From contig JAFLEI010000005.1 in NCBI GenBank assembly GCA_017301975.1, positions 62,001 through 126,000 of the forward strand: a DNA stretch of 64,000 nucleotides, read 5' to 3'. Position numbers and translations under genes: made by a program. Shown in pieces: positions 1 through 9,056 of the stretch. Origin of the DNA: Verrucomicrobiota bacterium (GTDB lineage Bacteria; Verrucomicrobiota; Verrucomicrobiia; Verrucomicrobiales; Verrucomicrobiaceae). The notes below the pieces were generated by a model, which saw only the letters and a list, made by a program, of their open reading frames with translations, did no database searches and was not told the origin of the DNA. The first letter of the stretch is position 1; each line of letters begins with the position of its first letter.

Positions 1-1
1 G

Positions 2-2260
2 CCCGCGTTTCTGGACCGGCATTGCGTGGATTGTCATGATGCGGACACGAAGAAAGGCGGGCTGGATCTGGGAGTGCTGCCATTTGATCTCGCGAATGCC
101 GACGCGTTCCAAAGCTGGCAAAAGATCTTTGAGCGAGTGCGCGATGGCGAGATGCCGCCCAAAAAGAAACCGCAGCCAGCGAAAGCTGAGGCCGAGAGCT
201 TTCTTGCGAACCTCAAGCCTGCGCTGTTGAAGGCTGATGCGGAGGACATCGCGGCCAATGGCCGCACCCGCAGCCGCAGGCTCACGCGTACGGAATATGA
301 GAACACGCTGCATGACCTGCTCGGCATCGACATGCCGTTGAAGGTGCTGCTGCCGGAGGACCGGGCCTCCTACGGATTTGAAACGGTGGCGGCCGGGCAG
401 CAGCTTTCACAACATCTTCTGGCGCGTTATCTGGATGCGGCGGATCTGGCGCTGAGCGATGCCTTTCAGCGGGCGCTGAAAGGGGATGCAGCCTTTCAGA
501 AACACTACACGCCGGAAATGCTGACGAAGAACCGCGGGGGCAATTATCGTGGGCCCGATCTGCGCGATGGCAGGAGCATCACCTGGCCGATGACCTTGCA
601 GTTTTTTGGGCGTACGCCGACGTTCGTGCCGGACGGCGGGTGGTACCGCATTACGCTGCACGAGGTGCAGGCCATCAATCCGGGCAGCGACGGCGCGGTG
701 TGGGGGACGCTGCGTTCCGGCGAGTGTGAATCGAACGCGCCCATGCTCTACATGATCGGTCTCGTTGAGGCCACGAGCACACCGCGAGACATGGTTTTTG
801 AGGCATGGATTCAGCAGGGACACCGGCTCGAACTCAAACCCAACGACGCCACCTACAAGCACCCGCCGAGCGGTGCGAAAGGCGGCAATGTCTCCTTCAA
901 GGACCGTGATCTGGCGAAGGAAGGCTATGCAGGCATTGCGCACACGGGCATCGACATGGAGCGCATCTACCCGAACGCGGATCGTGCGGCGCTGAGGAAG
1001 AATTTATTTGGCGAGGCTGATGTGACAACGGCGGACGCGGCCACGCTGGACAAGCTGATCACACGTTTTGCGCGGCGTGCCTTTCGCAGGCCGGTGACGG
1101 AGGAGCAAACGGCTGCTTATCGTGAGATCGCCCGCAAAGCACTCGCAGACGGGGACGCCCCCACGGAGGCGCTGCGCATCGCCTACCGCGCGATTTTATG
1201 CTCGCCGCGATTCCTGACTTTCATCGAAGCACCGGGCCGGCTGGATGATCACGCCATCGCCTCGCGGCTCAGCTATGCGCTCTGGGTTTCCATGCCGGAC
1301 TACAAGCTGATGCAGCTCGCGAATGAAAAGAAGCTGCATGATCCGGAGGTGCTGGCGCAGCAGGTGGAGCGCCTGCTGGCGCATCCGAAGGCCGAGCGCT
1401 TTGTGACGAGTTTCACCGACCAGTGGCTCAAGCTGAAGGAGATCGACTTCACCACGCCGGACACACGGCAGTTTCCCACCTTTGACTCGGTGGTGCAGGA
1501 ATCCATGCTGCAGGAGACGCGCGCGTACTTCACGGAGCTGATCAAACGTGACCTCAGCGTCACCCATCTGGTGGATTCGGATTTCACCTTTCTCAATGGC
1601 AGGCTGGCGCGGCATTACCATGCTGAAGTGCCGTTGAAGCCGGGGGAGGGATTGCAAAAAGCAGCCTTGAGCGGGCAGGACATCCGGGGAGGGCTCGTCA
1701 CGCAGGGGGCGATTCTCAAAGTCACTGCGGATGGCACCCATACTTCGCCGGTGGTGCGGGGGGTGTTCATCAATGAACGGATTCTTGGCAATCGCATCCC
1801 GCCGCCACCTCCGGGTGTGCCGGCGATTGAGCCGGACATTCGCGGGGCGACTTCCATCCGGGATCAACTGGACAAGCACCGCAACAATGAGACCTGCGCG
1901 AGCTGTCATCAGACCATCGATCCGCCTGGGTTTGCGCTTGAAAATTATGATCCGGTGGGCGTCTGGCGCACGGGGTATGGCAGGAACAACCGGGGTGCCA
2001 AAGTGGACCCGACAGGCACGACACCCGAGGGCCAGACGTTTGAGGACATCCATTCCTGGAAGCACCTTTACACTCAGCGTGCGGACCGGCTGGCGGGTGG
2101 ATTTGCCAGCCACTTTCTCACCTACTCCACGGGGGCGCCCCTGCGATTCAGCGATGATGCCGCGCTGGAGAAAATCATTTCGACCACCGCTCAAAACGGG
2201 TGCGGCATGCGTTCGCTGATCCGCGCTGCTGTTTTGAGCGAGATTTTTCTCATCAAATAA
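2..2260 (+). CDS. DUF1592-family secreted cytochrome-like protein (5' partial)
   Basis: The gene enters the window already in frame, so its start and signal peptide lie upstream. The visible part is 752 residues. It begins just before a haem-binding CVDCH motif (visible residues 8-12, planctomycete cytochrome PSCyt1 region). A DUF1587-like stretch follows (RLTRTEYENTLHDLLG), then the DUF1592 and DUF1588 regions, the latter with GDIRG-type 'EPDIRGATS' and a second haem motif CASCH near visible residue 632, and a C-terminal DUF1585 segment ending SEIFLIK. Known family: large periplasmic or surface proteins of Planctomycetes and Verrucomicrobia, presumed redox-active, with no established reaction. 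It is followed by a DUF1552 gene and a second copy of the same family, the usual operon. Family assignment is firm; function is unknown. Confidence 0.88.
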   Translation, partial: PAFLDRHCVDCHDADTKKGGLDLGVLPFDLANADAFQSWQKIFERVRDGEMPPKKKPQPAKAEAESFLANLKPALLKADAEDIAANGRTRSRRLTRTEYENTLHDLLGIDMPLKVLLPEDRASYGFETVAAGQQLSQHLLARYLDAADLALSDAFQRALKGDAAFQKHYTPEMLTKNRGGNYRGPDLRDGRSITWPMTLQFFGRTPTFVPDGGWYRITLHEVQAINPGSDGAVWGTLRSGECESNAPMLYMIGLVEATSTPRDMVFEAWIQQGHRLELKPNDATYKHPPSGAKGGNVSFKDRDLAKEGYAGIAHTGIDMERIYPNADRAALRKNLFGEADVTTADAATLDKLITRFARRAFRRPVTEEQTAAYREIARKALADGDAPTEALRIAYRAILCSPRFLTFIEAPGRLDDHAIASRLSYALWVSMPDYKLMQLANEKKLHDPEVLAQQVERLLAHPKAERFVTSFTDQWLKLKEIDFTTPDTRQFPTFDSVVQESMLQETRAYFTELIKRDLSVTHLVDSDFTFLNGRLARHYHAEVPLKPGEGLQKAALSGQDIRGGLVTQGAILKVTADGTHTSPVVRGVFINERILGNRIPPPPPGVPAIEPDIRGATSIRDQLDKHRNNETCASCHQTIDPPGFALENYDPVGVWRTGYGRNNRGAKVDPTGTTPEGQTFEDIHSWKHLYTQRADRLAGGFASHFLTYSTGAPLRFSDDAALEKIISTTAQNGCGMRSLIRAAVLSEIFLIK

Positions 2261-2277
2261 CCGTTCCCATTTCCGAC

Positions 2278-3546
2278 ATGAAAAACGTCCATTTTAACTT
2301 TGGTGCCAGCCTCTCCCGCCGTGCCATGCTGCGCGGCGCGGGCATTACGCTGGGGCTGCCGCTGCTGGAGGCGATGACACCGGCGTTTGCGGCGGTGAAG
2401 GAATCCAAGCAGGCGAAGCGCTTTGTCGGCGTGAGCATGGCGCTGGGACTGCACAACCCAAATCTCGTGCCTGAAGGGGCCGGGCGTGACTACAAGCCTT
2501 CGCGCTACCTGCAGAGCATCCAGGATCTGCGCAGTGATTTCACGGTGGTGTCCGGCTCATCGCATCCGGGTGTGAGTGGCGGGCATACGGCGGAGGGCAG
2601 CATCTATTCGGCCTGCCCGAATGCGCGTGGCGCCACCTCGCGCAACACCATCTCGCTGGATCAGCTCATGGCGAAGCAGCTGGGGCATGAGACGCGGTTT
2701 CCTTCGCTGGTCTTGAACACGAACAGCCAGACGAGCCCGTCCTATACAGAGAACGGATCGATGATTCCTGCGGAGAACAGCGCGATGCGATTGTTTACGC
2801 GGTTGTTCGTCAATGACACGCCGGCTGAGCAGGAGCGGCAGGCGGAGCTGATCCGCAGCGGGCGCAGTGTGATGGATGTGGTGGGTGCGGAGGCGAAGAC
2901 GCTGCAGCGAGAGCTGGGGGCGGGGGATCGTGACAAACTCGACGCGTGGTTTACGAGCGTGCGCGATCTCGAAAAACGGCTGGCCGCGAATGAAGCGTGG
3001 ACGCACAAGCCCAAGCCCAAAGTGGCGCTGAAACCGCCGGCTAAAATTCCCCGTGACAACGAGGTGGCGGTGGACGGCATCTTTCTGGACATCATCCACA
3101 TGGCGCTGGCGACGGACAGCACGCGCTTCGTCACGCTGCACATCACCGGCAACAACGTGCAGGGCATTGAGGGCGTGGAGGAAAGCTATCATAATCTCAG
3201 CCATCATGGGATGGATGAGGAGAAGCTGGCGCAGCTCGCCATTGTGGAGCAGGGCGTGGTCAATCAGTGGGGCGCGTTTTTGCGCAAGCTCAAGGGCGAC
3301 AAGCTGCTGGATGAAACGATGGTGCTGCTCACCTCCAATCTGGGCAACGCCTCCGCGCATGACAACAAGAACATGCCGGTGCTGTTTGCCGGTGGCGGGT
3401 TCAAGCACGGTCAGCATCTCGCATTTGACCAGAAGGACAACTACCCGCTGCCCAATCTCTACCTCAGTGCGCTGCACCGCCTTGGCCTGCAGGACGAACG
3501 TTTTGCCACGAGTGAAACGGAGATGGATGGCCTGGCAATCGCGTGA
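2278..3546 (+). CDS. DUF1552 secreted protein with Tat-like signal
   Basis: A 422-residue protein of the DUF1552 family, which is almost always encoded beside DUF1592 proteins. I place the start at ATG 2278, not at the longer frame opening at 2200, because 2278 gives a clean export signal (SRRAMLRGAG, twin arginines at residues 14-15, then a hydrophobic stretch ending PAFA) and avoids a 60-bp overlap with the upstream gene. The middle contains conserved family segments such as GGHTAEGS and, near the C-terminus, the ITGNNVQG and YHNLSHHG regions. The stop codon overlaps the next reading frame. It probably works with the flanking cytochrome-like proteins outside the cytoplasmic membrane. The biochemical role of the family is not established. 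Confidence 0.87.
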   Translation: MKNVHFNFGASLSRRAMLRGAGITLGLPLLEAMTPAFAAVKESKQAKRFVGVSMALGLHNPNLVPEGAGRDYKPSRYLQSIQDLRSDFTVVSGSSHPGVSGGHTAEGSIYSACPNARGATSRNTISLDQLMAKQLGHETRFPSLVLNTNSQTSPSYTENGSMIPAENSAMRLFTRLFVNDTPAEQERQAELIRSGRSVMDVVGAEAKTLQRELGAGDRDKLDAWFTSVRDLEKRLAANEAWTHKPKPKVALKPPAKIPRDNEVAVDGIFLDIIHMALATDSTRFVTLHITGNNVQGIEGVEESYHNLSHHGMDEEKLAQLAIVEQGVVNQWGAFLRKLKGDKLLDETMVLLTSNLGNASAHDNKNMPVLFAGGGFKHGQHLAFDQKDNYPLPNLYLSALHRLGLQDERFATSETEMDGLAIA

Positions 3547-3566
3547 ATTGCGTGCGACTTCTGATC

Positions 3567-5948
3567 ATGAAGCGTCTCTGGCTCTTTCTGCTGTTCTCGC
3601 CTGCGGTCTTTGGCGCGCAGCCTGACATCCAGCCGTTTCTGGATCAGCACTGCATGGACTGCCATGATGGCGAAGTGAAGAAAGGCGCCCTGGATCTGTC
3701 GGTGCTGTCCACCGATGGCGCGGATGCCGCCGCGCTGAAAAAATGGGTGCGTGTGTTTGATCGTGTCGCGGCAGGTGAGATGCCGCCGCCTAAAAAGAAG
3801 CAGCCGCCGGAGGATGAGGTGCAGGACTTCATGGCTGCGCTGGGCACGGATCTGAGCGCCAAATACAGCGCGCAAAAAGGCACCGTGCTGCGCCGTCTGA
3901 ACCGGAAGGAGTATCAGAACACGATCAACGATCTGCTGGGCGTGGAGGTGAACGTCATGGATTTGCTTCCGGAAGATGGACGTGCCAAAGGGTTTGATAA
4001 CATTGGCGAGGCCCTTTCGATCTCGGGCATCCAGATGCTGCGCTACATGGAGGCGGCGGAACTGGCGATCAATGCGGCGTTTCTGCAGGAGAAGCAGCCC
4101 GAAAAAACCACGGAGCACGCCACGCTGGAAAGCGACCGCAACAAGGACAACCTGGGCAAGCACTGGCTGAAACGGGAGGATGGCGCCATCGTGGTTTTTA
4201 ACGACGGCGGCTTTCCCAGCACCGTGATTCCCAATCTGCGGTCGAAAGCGGCGGGCATGTACAAGCTGCGCGCCACGGGTTACGGCTATCAAATCGAGGA
4301 GCCGGTGGTGTTTGCGCTGCTGACGGGCAGTTTCAATTTCCGGAACGCCGACACACGCACGCGCAGTTATCATGAACTGCCCATCGGCAAATCAGGCACT
4401 GTGGAAATCACGCTGCACATGCCGCAAAATCATGGCGTGTGGATCAGCGCCCAGGGACTGAACGGCCCCGATGGTCATTCCGCCGTGAAAGACGGCCCGG
4501 ACAAGTATCCGGGCGAAGGCATGGCGCTGCAGAGTGTCGAGCTTGAAGGACCGTTCATCAGCCATTGGCCGCCGCGTGGGCAGACCTTGCTGCTCGGAGA
4601 TGCGAAGCTAAGCGAGCTGCCTCCGGAAAAACCATGGATGAAGGGCAAGGCGAACTACAAGCCGGTGTTTACGGCGGTGAGCGCGGACCCGGTGGCGGAT
4701 TCACGCAAAGCGCTGCCTGCTTTTCTTGCGGCTGCCTTTCGCAGGCCGGTGACTCCCGCTGATGCCGAGCCGTATTTCAAACTCTTTGATGCCGAATGGG
4801 CTGAAAGCCGGGACTATCTGATCGCCATCCGCACGGCGGCGATCGCAGCGCTGTGCTCACCGGATTTCCTGTATTTGAAGGAGCCTGCCGGGAAGCTGAA
4901 TGACTCGCAACTGGCCACGCGACTGAGCTACTTTCTCACTCGCAGCGCCGCAGATGCGGAACTGCTTTCCGCGAAGGTGACGCAGCCTGCCGTGCTGCGC
5001 GCACAAACGGAACGGCTGCTGAAGGGCACGGCACTGGAGCGTTTCATCGCAGACTTCACCGACGGCTGGCTGAATCTGCGTGAGATCGACTTCACCACGC
5101 CGGACAAGCAGCTTTATCCTGAGTATGACGGGCTGCTGCTTGACTCGATGCTGCGCGAGACGCGCGGCTTTGTCGCGGAGCTGGTGCGGAGCAATCTGAG
5201 CCTTGCCCATCTCATTGATTCGGATTTTGCGATGTTGAATGCGCGGCTCGCGAAGCACTACCAAATTCCCGGGGTCAGCGGTCTGGAAATGCGGCGGGTC
5301 AGCCTGCCCGAAGACAGTCATCGTGGAGGCCTTTTGACGCAGGCGAGCGTGCTGAAAGTCTCCGCCAATGGCACCAACACCTCGCCGGTGGTGCGGGGAA
5401 TCTTTGTGATGGACCGGCTGCTTGGCATGGAGCCGCCTCCACCACCTCCGGGCATTCCAGGCGTGGAGCCTGACATCCGTGGAGCCACCACGCTGCGCGA
5501 ACTTCTCGACAAGCATCGCAACATGGAAAGCTGCAACGGCTGCCACCGCGTCATCGACCCGCCCGGATTCGCACTGGAGAGCTACGACGTCATTGGCGGC
5601 TGGCGCGACCGCTTCCGCAGCATCGACAAAGGCGAGCAGGTGAACCTCAAGATCGAGGGCCGGCGGGTGCGCTATCGGCTGGGCCCGCCGGTGGATGCCT
5701 CCGGGGAGCTCAGCAGTGGCGCGAAGTTTGCCAGCATGAAGGAGTTCCAGAAGATCCTTCTCTCTGATCAGGACCGCGTGGCCCGCTGTGTGGCCGAGAA
5801 ACTCCTCACGTTTGGAACAGGCCGTGCCATGAACTTTGCTGACCGGAGCGAGATCGATCGAATCGTGGCGCAGTCCAAGAGCCGGGGCCACGGCATGCGC
5901 GACCTTGTTTTCGCCGTGGTGCAGAGTGAGATTTTCAGGAGCAAGTGA
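3567..5948 (+). CDS. DUF1592-family secreted cytochrome-like protein
   Basis: A 793-residue paralogue of the gene at the start of the window. ATG 3567 is preferred over GTG 3543 because it begins a typical signal peptide (MKRLWLFLLFSPAVFGA). Haem-type motifs are CMDCH at residues 29-33 and CNGCH near residue 655. Between them lie the DUF1587 (RRLNRKEYQNTINDLLG), DUF1592 and DUF1588 (EPDIRGATTLRELLDKHR) segments, and DUF1585 closes the protein (GHGMRDLVFAVVQSEIF). An insertion around nt 4140-4560 is not matched in the neighbour and resembles a ligand-binding beta domain. Having two DUF1592 proteins flank one DUF1552 suggests tandem duplication of a working unit. The product is expected in the periplasm or at the outer surface. 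Confidence 0.88.
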   Translation: MKRLWLFLLFSPAVFGAQPDIQPFLDQHCMDCHDGEVKKGALDLSVLSTDGADAAALKKWVRVFDRVAAGEMPPPKKKQPPEDEVQDFMAALGTDLSAKYSAQKGTVLRRLNRKEYQNTINDLLGVEVNVMDLLPEDGRAKGFDNIGEALSISGIQMLRYMEAAELAINAAFLQEKQPEKTTEHATLESDRNKDNLGKHWLKREDGAIVVFNDGGFPSTVIPNLRSKAAGMYKLRATGYGYQIEEPVVFALLTGSFNFRNADTRTRSYHELPIGKSGTVEITLHMPQNHGVWISAQGLNGPDGHSAVKDGPDKYPGEGMALQSVELEGPFISHWPPRGQTLLLGDAKLSELPPEKPWMKGKANYKPVFTAVSADPVADSRKALPAFLAAAFRRPVTPADAEPYFKLFDAEWAESRDYLIAIRTAAIAALCSPDFLYLKEPAGKLNDSQLATRLSYFLTRSAADAELLSAKVTQPAVLRAQTERLLKGTALERFIADFTDGWLNLREIDFTTPDKQLYPEYDGLLLDSMLRETRGFVAELVRSNLSLAHLIDSDFAMLNARLAKHYQIPGVSGLEMRRVSLPEDSHRGGLLTQASVLKVSANGTNTSPVVRGIFVMDRLLGMEPPPPPPGIPGVEPDIRGATTLRELLDKHRNMESCNGCHRVIDPPGFALESYDVIGGWRDRFRSIDKGEQVNLKIEGRRVRYRLGPPVDASGELSSGAKFASMKEFQKILLSDQDRVARCVAEKLLTFGTGRAMNFADRSEIDRIVAQSKSRGHGMRDLVFAVVQSEIFRSK

Positions 5949-6061
5949 GATCACCGCCGCCTTCTTCCCGCCTTAGTGTTTGACCGGTGAAGGAATGGGC
6001 GGCAAAGGTCGCGCCCGGCGTTTTTGGAAAAGCGCCCCTACCCCCTAAAACTCGCATACTC

Positions 6062-6667
6062 ATGGAAACAACTCTCGTCTCTGTCGGCTCCAACGTTCCC
6101 GATTTCGAAATGGAAACCTACGAGCCTTCGCATGGTGACTTCGGCAAGGTTTCCCTCGCCGACATCAAGAAAGCTGGCAAATGGACTGTCCTGGTGTTTT
6201 ACCCGGCTGACTTCACTTTCGTCTGCCCTACTGAGCTGGCGGATCTCGCGGATCAGCAGGAAAAGCTGGCAGAGCTCGGCGCGCATGTGGTGGCCGTTTC
6301 CACAGACACGAAGTTTGCGCACATGGTCTGGCGCAACACGGAAGGGCTGATGAAGAACGTGAAGTACACCCTCGCGGCAGACACCACGGGTGCGGTGAGC
6401 CGTCTCTTCGGCGTGTATGACAGCGGCACGGGCCTGGCACTGCGCGGCACCTTCATCATCAACCCTGAAGGCAAGCTGGTGACCTCCGAGGTGAACTTCT
6501 ACAACGTCGGCCGTGATGCGGGTGAACTCGTCCGCAAGATGGAGGCGAATGTGCACCTCATGGCCAACCCGAGCGAAGCCTGCCCCGCGAAGTGGACCCC
6601 GGGCTCCAAGACGCTGAAGCCCGGCAAAGACATCGTGGGCAACGTGGCCTCTGTGGTCAACGGCTGA
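6062..6667 (+). CDS. ahpC: AhpC/Prx1-type 2-Cys peroxiredoxin
   Basis: A 201-residue typical 2-Cys peroxiredoxin that reduces hydrogen peroxide and organic hydroperoxides in the cytoplasm. The peroxidatic cysteine is C55 in DFTFVCPTEL. The resolving cysteine is C174 in the C-terminal motif EACPAKW. The length and the conserved VAVSTDT and RGTFIINPEG segments match AhpC. A longer frame starts at 5987, but its extra 25 residues match nothing in the family and the product aligns from METTL, so ATG 6062 is chosen. There is no ahpF-like reductase next door, so electrons probably come from thioredoxin or a distant AhpF. A strong terminator follows, so the gene is probably transcribed alone. No Shine-Dalgarno sequence is visible before the start. 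Confidence 0.93.
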   Translation: METTLVSVGSNVPDFEMETYEPSHGDFGKVSLADIKKAGKWTVLVFYPADFTFVCPTELADLADQQEKLAELGAHVVAVSTDTKFAHMVWRNTEGLMKNVKYTLAADTTGAVSRLFGVYDSGTGLALRGTFIINPEGKLVTSEVNFYNVGRDAGELVRKMEANVHLMANPSEACPAKWTPGSKTLKPGKDIVGNVASVVNG

Positions 6668-6693
6668 GCGACCTGAACGATACAAATCTGAAG

Positions 6694-6732
6694 CAGCCTT
6701 GCGGATGTTTGTCCGCAAGGCTGTTTTATTTT
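6694..6732 (+). terminator. Rho-independent terminator after ahpC
   Basis: A perfect 12-bp stem (CAGCCTTGCGGA pairing with TCCGCAAGGCTG) has a 6-base loop and is followed by TTTTATTTT. It lies 27 bases after the peroxiredoxin stop codon. Confidence 0.93.
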
Positions 6733-6793
6733 CACCGCTTCGTTTGCACATCATTCATGGCAGAAGTCTGTGACATGGGACGTAGAGTGAGGC

Positions 6794-8227
6794 ATGAAAC
6801 CAGCCGCTCTTCTGCTCGCCCTCTTGCTTCCCACCGCTGCCATTCAGGCAGACATCACGATTGGACGTTATGACATGGTGTCTGTGCGAGACACGGCGAC
6901 GCTGGAAACAAAAGTCATTGCCGACTGGCACGCGAATCCCAAAGACGCCTCGATTCGGCAAAAGCTTGTGGAGATCACCGTGTGCGAATGGTGGCCCGGG
7001 ATGAAGGTGAGGCTGCCGGTGACCTTCCTGGCGCCTGCGACGGGCGTGTGCACAAATGTGATCATCGAGAACACGGGGCTGCAGTTGAAACCTGCCGCCG
7101 CGAGCGGCGCGAAGCTGCGCCTGCTCAAGGAGAACGGTGTGGGGCTTGTGTTCATCGGCATGGTGCCGATTGATGCGATGGAGCCGGTGGGGAAGCTCCA
7201 TCTCATGATGGAAGAGCATTTCCTCCAGACCAAGGACACACGCTACACGCCTGCATGGATCTGGGGCATCAGCGACATGCGAGCACTCACGGCGGCGATG
7301 GCTGAAAAAGAAGTGTTTCAGCCGAAGAAGGTGCTGGCCACGGGAGGCTCGAAGCGGGGGGTGGCGACTGCGTCGGCGGGCATTGCGGATGATCGTGTCA
7401 CCGCCATCATGCCGGTGGTCGCGCCGGTGATTGAAAGCCCCGGCGGCACCTACGTCGAAGGGATGCTGCCTGCGGAGATCACGAAGATGAACGAGGAATT
7501 CATCGAGAAGATGAAGGATCCCGTGGGACGCGAGAAGCTGCTGGTGCGGCAGAAGGCGCGCTCGGATGAGCGCATCACGGTGAAAATGGCACGCGATGCG
7601 GGATGGAGTGACGCTGAGATGAAGACCGCGTGCAATGCCGCATGGGAGGCCTGCCGCACGACGAACTACCTGGACGTGCTGAAACAACGAGGGACGGAAA
7701 TTTTTTACAACCAGGGCTCCAACGACAACGTGAGTCCGGGGCTGGTGGAGCTGGGGCGGCAGTTTCCGCAGCTGCCGGTTTTCATTGTACCCGGAGGGCA
7801 GCATGGCGGTGCGAAGGAGGCGGGGTTTGTGAAATCGGTGGGAGGAATGCCGGAGGTGGATGAAAACCTCCGAGCCTTTGCGCTGCATCACTTCTTTGGC
7901 ACACGGCACATGGTGGCTCCACCGCAGGTCACCACGCAGTGGGACAAGGCGGCCCATAGGCTCGCCGTGAAGGTCGTTTTCCCCGACCACAGCGAGCCGC
8001 AGGAAAACACCGTGTGGTGGTCTGTGAACCGCCACCCTGATTATTCGATCGCGATGGAATTCGATGAGTGGGCTTCAGCGCCGCTGAAGAAAACCGGGGC
8101 CGGTACTTACAGCGGGGAAATCTCTGTCACAGGTGACGTGAAGACACTGGACGTGATCACCGTGCACGCCCAGGAGGAGAATGGTTCCACACTGACAGTG
8201 TCGAGCCCTGAGATCCGCCTTGAGTAA
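6794..8227 (+). CDS. PhoPQ-activated pathogenicity-related (PqaA-like) secreted alpha/beta hydrolase
   Basis: A 477-residue exported protein with a signal peptide (MKPAALLLALLLPTAAIQA). It resembles the PhoPQ-activated pathogenicity-related family, an alpha/beta-hydrolase group. The nucleophile motif is GGSKRG with Ser186, and candidates for the acid and histidine are D311 in NQGSNDNVSPG and H337 in PGGQHGG. The family is named from Salmonella PqaA but is common in environmental Planctomycetes and Verrucomicrobia, where it probably acts as a secreted esterase or peptidase. The C-terminal 100 residues look like a small beta domain. It converges on the GntR gene, six bases separating the two stops. 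The fold is fairly secure; the substrate is not known. Confidence 0.65.
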   Translation: MKPAALLLALLLPTAAIQADITIGRYDMVSVRDTATLETKVIADWHANPKDASIRQKLVEITVCEWWPGMKVRLPVTFLAPATGVCTNVIIENTGLQLKPAAASGAKLRLLKENGVGLVFIGMVPIDAMEPVGKLHLMMEEHFLQTKDTRYTPAWIWGISDMRALTAAMAEKEVFQPKKVLATGGSKRGVATASAGIADDRVTAIMPVVAPVIESPGGTYVEGMLPAEITKMNEEFIEKMKDPVGREKLLVRQKARSDERITVKMARDAGWSDAEMKTACNAAWEACRTTNYLDVLKQRGTEIFYNQGSNDNVSPGLVELGRQFPQLPVFIVPGGQHGGAKEAGFVKSVGGMPEVDENLRAFALHHFFGTRHMVAPPQVTTQWDKAAHRLAVKVVFPDHSEPQENTVWWSVNRHPDYSIAMEFDEWASAPLKKTGAGTYSGEISVTGDVKTLDVITVHAQEENGSTLTVSSPEIRLE

Positions 8228-8233
8228 GGCACC

Positions 8234-8989
8234 TCAGCGCATGCGTCCCTGTGCGGGCTTGGGGCCTGAGACGCCGCCGAGTTGATTGCGGAATTCATAG
8301 GCATCGCTGCGGTAGAGGGTTTCCTCATACCACAAGGGAGCGCCGCCTTCGAGAAAGCCGGTGGCGATGACCATGAGGCAGGCGGTGTTTGGCGGAATGC
8401 GGAGCGCTGCGGCCTGGGCTGGTGAAGCATTGACAGCGCGGATGGATTCGTCCGCGCCGGAAATGGTCAGCCGGCATTTCGACGTCCAGAAACCGTAGAG
8501 CGAGCCTTTGGCATCGGTTCTGGTCATGCCGGGGCAGAAGCGTGCCACGACGTGCCTGCGCTCATAGATGACGGGCTGGCCGTCTGCGAGGCGAAGACGC
8601 TCGAGGTACAACAGTGGTTCGCCAGGAAGAACCTTCAAGCCCCGGGCTGCCGCAGGCGCATCGAGGGAGGACAGTTTTTGCAGAGCGATGAGCTGGGTGG
8701 TGGGCTTCTTGCCTGCAGCTCTGGCTTTTTCCGTGAAGCTCACGAGGTGCTGCAGATCGTAGTCGAGCACGCTCTCGCGCACGAAGGTTCCGGCACCCTG
8801 GCGGAACTCCAACAAGCCGGTGGAGACAAGGCTGCTGAGCGCCTTGTTGGCGGTGGGCCGACTGGTGTCGAAGCGCTCGGCGATTTCGCGCTCGGTCAGA
8901 AACTTGGCACCGGGCACGAACTGGCGACTGCGGAGGAGTTTCCGCAGTTTTTCGATCAGTTGTTCATGGAAAGAGGCTGTTTTGGCCAC
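8234..8989 (-). CDS. GntR/HutC-family transcriptional regulator (UTRA domain)
   Basis: A 251-residue regulator. An N-terminal winged helix of the GntR type (residues 8-70, with TEREIAERFDTSRPTANKALSSL as recognition region) is followed by a UTRA effector domain (about 85-240, PGEPLLYLERLRLADGQPVIYERR). HutC/UTRA members usually bind a small sugar, amino acid or nucleoside-derived ligand and release their operator. The start is GTG at 8989; no better start exists and the DNA-binding domain needs this N-terminus. It is divergent from deoC with only 67 bases between start codons, and that gap contains a 32-bp palindrome covering the deoC promoter. I infer repression of deoC and probably autorepression, with a deoxyribose-related inducer. 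Confidence 0.92.
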   Translation of the reverse strand: MAKTASFHEQLIEKLRKLLRSRQFVPGAKFLTEREIAERFDTSRPTANKALSSLVSTGLLEFRQGAGTFVRESVLDYDLQHLVSFTEKARAAGKKPTTQLIALQKLSSLDAPAAARGLKVLPGEPLLYLERLRLADGQPVIYERRHVVARFCPGMTRTDAKGSLYGFWTSKCRLTISGADESIRAVNASPAQAAALRIPPNTACLMVIATGFLEGGAPLWYEETLYRSDAYEFRNQLGGVSGPKPAQGRMR

Positions 8990-9016
8990 AGAGCGAATCT
9001 GTGGACAAATCAGGCT

Positions 9017-9056
9017 TTGACAAGTGGCTAAGCCAATTTAGAAATTGGCTTAGCCA
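9017..9056 (+). promoter_or_regulatory. deoC promoter with overlapping 32-bp palindromic operator
   Basis: A perfect -35 box TTGACA (9017-9022) is followed at 16 bp by TAGAAA (9039-9044), a weak -10. A perfect 32-bp palindrome runs from 9025 to 9056: the arm TGGCTAAGCCAATTT, a central AG, and its exact complement. Each arm also contains an 11-bp palindrome (TGGCTAAGCCA and TGGCTTAGCCA), the two being 21 bp apart, about two helical turns. It ends one base before the deoC start codon at 9057. The palindrome covers the -10 and the predicted transcription start, which fits repression by the adjacent GntR protein. Confidence 0.85.
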
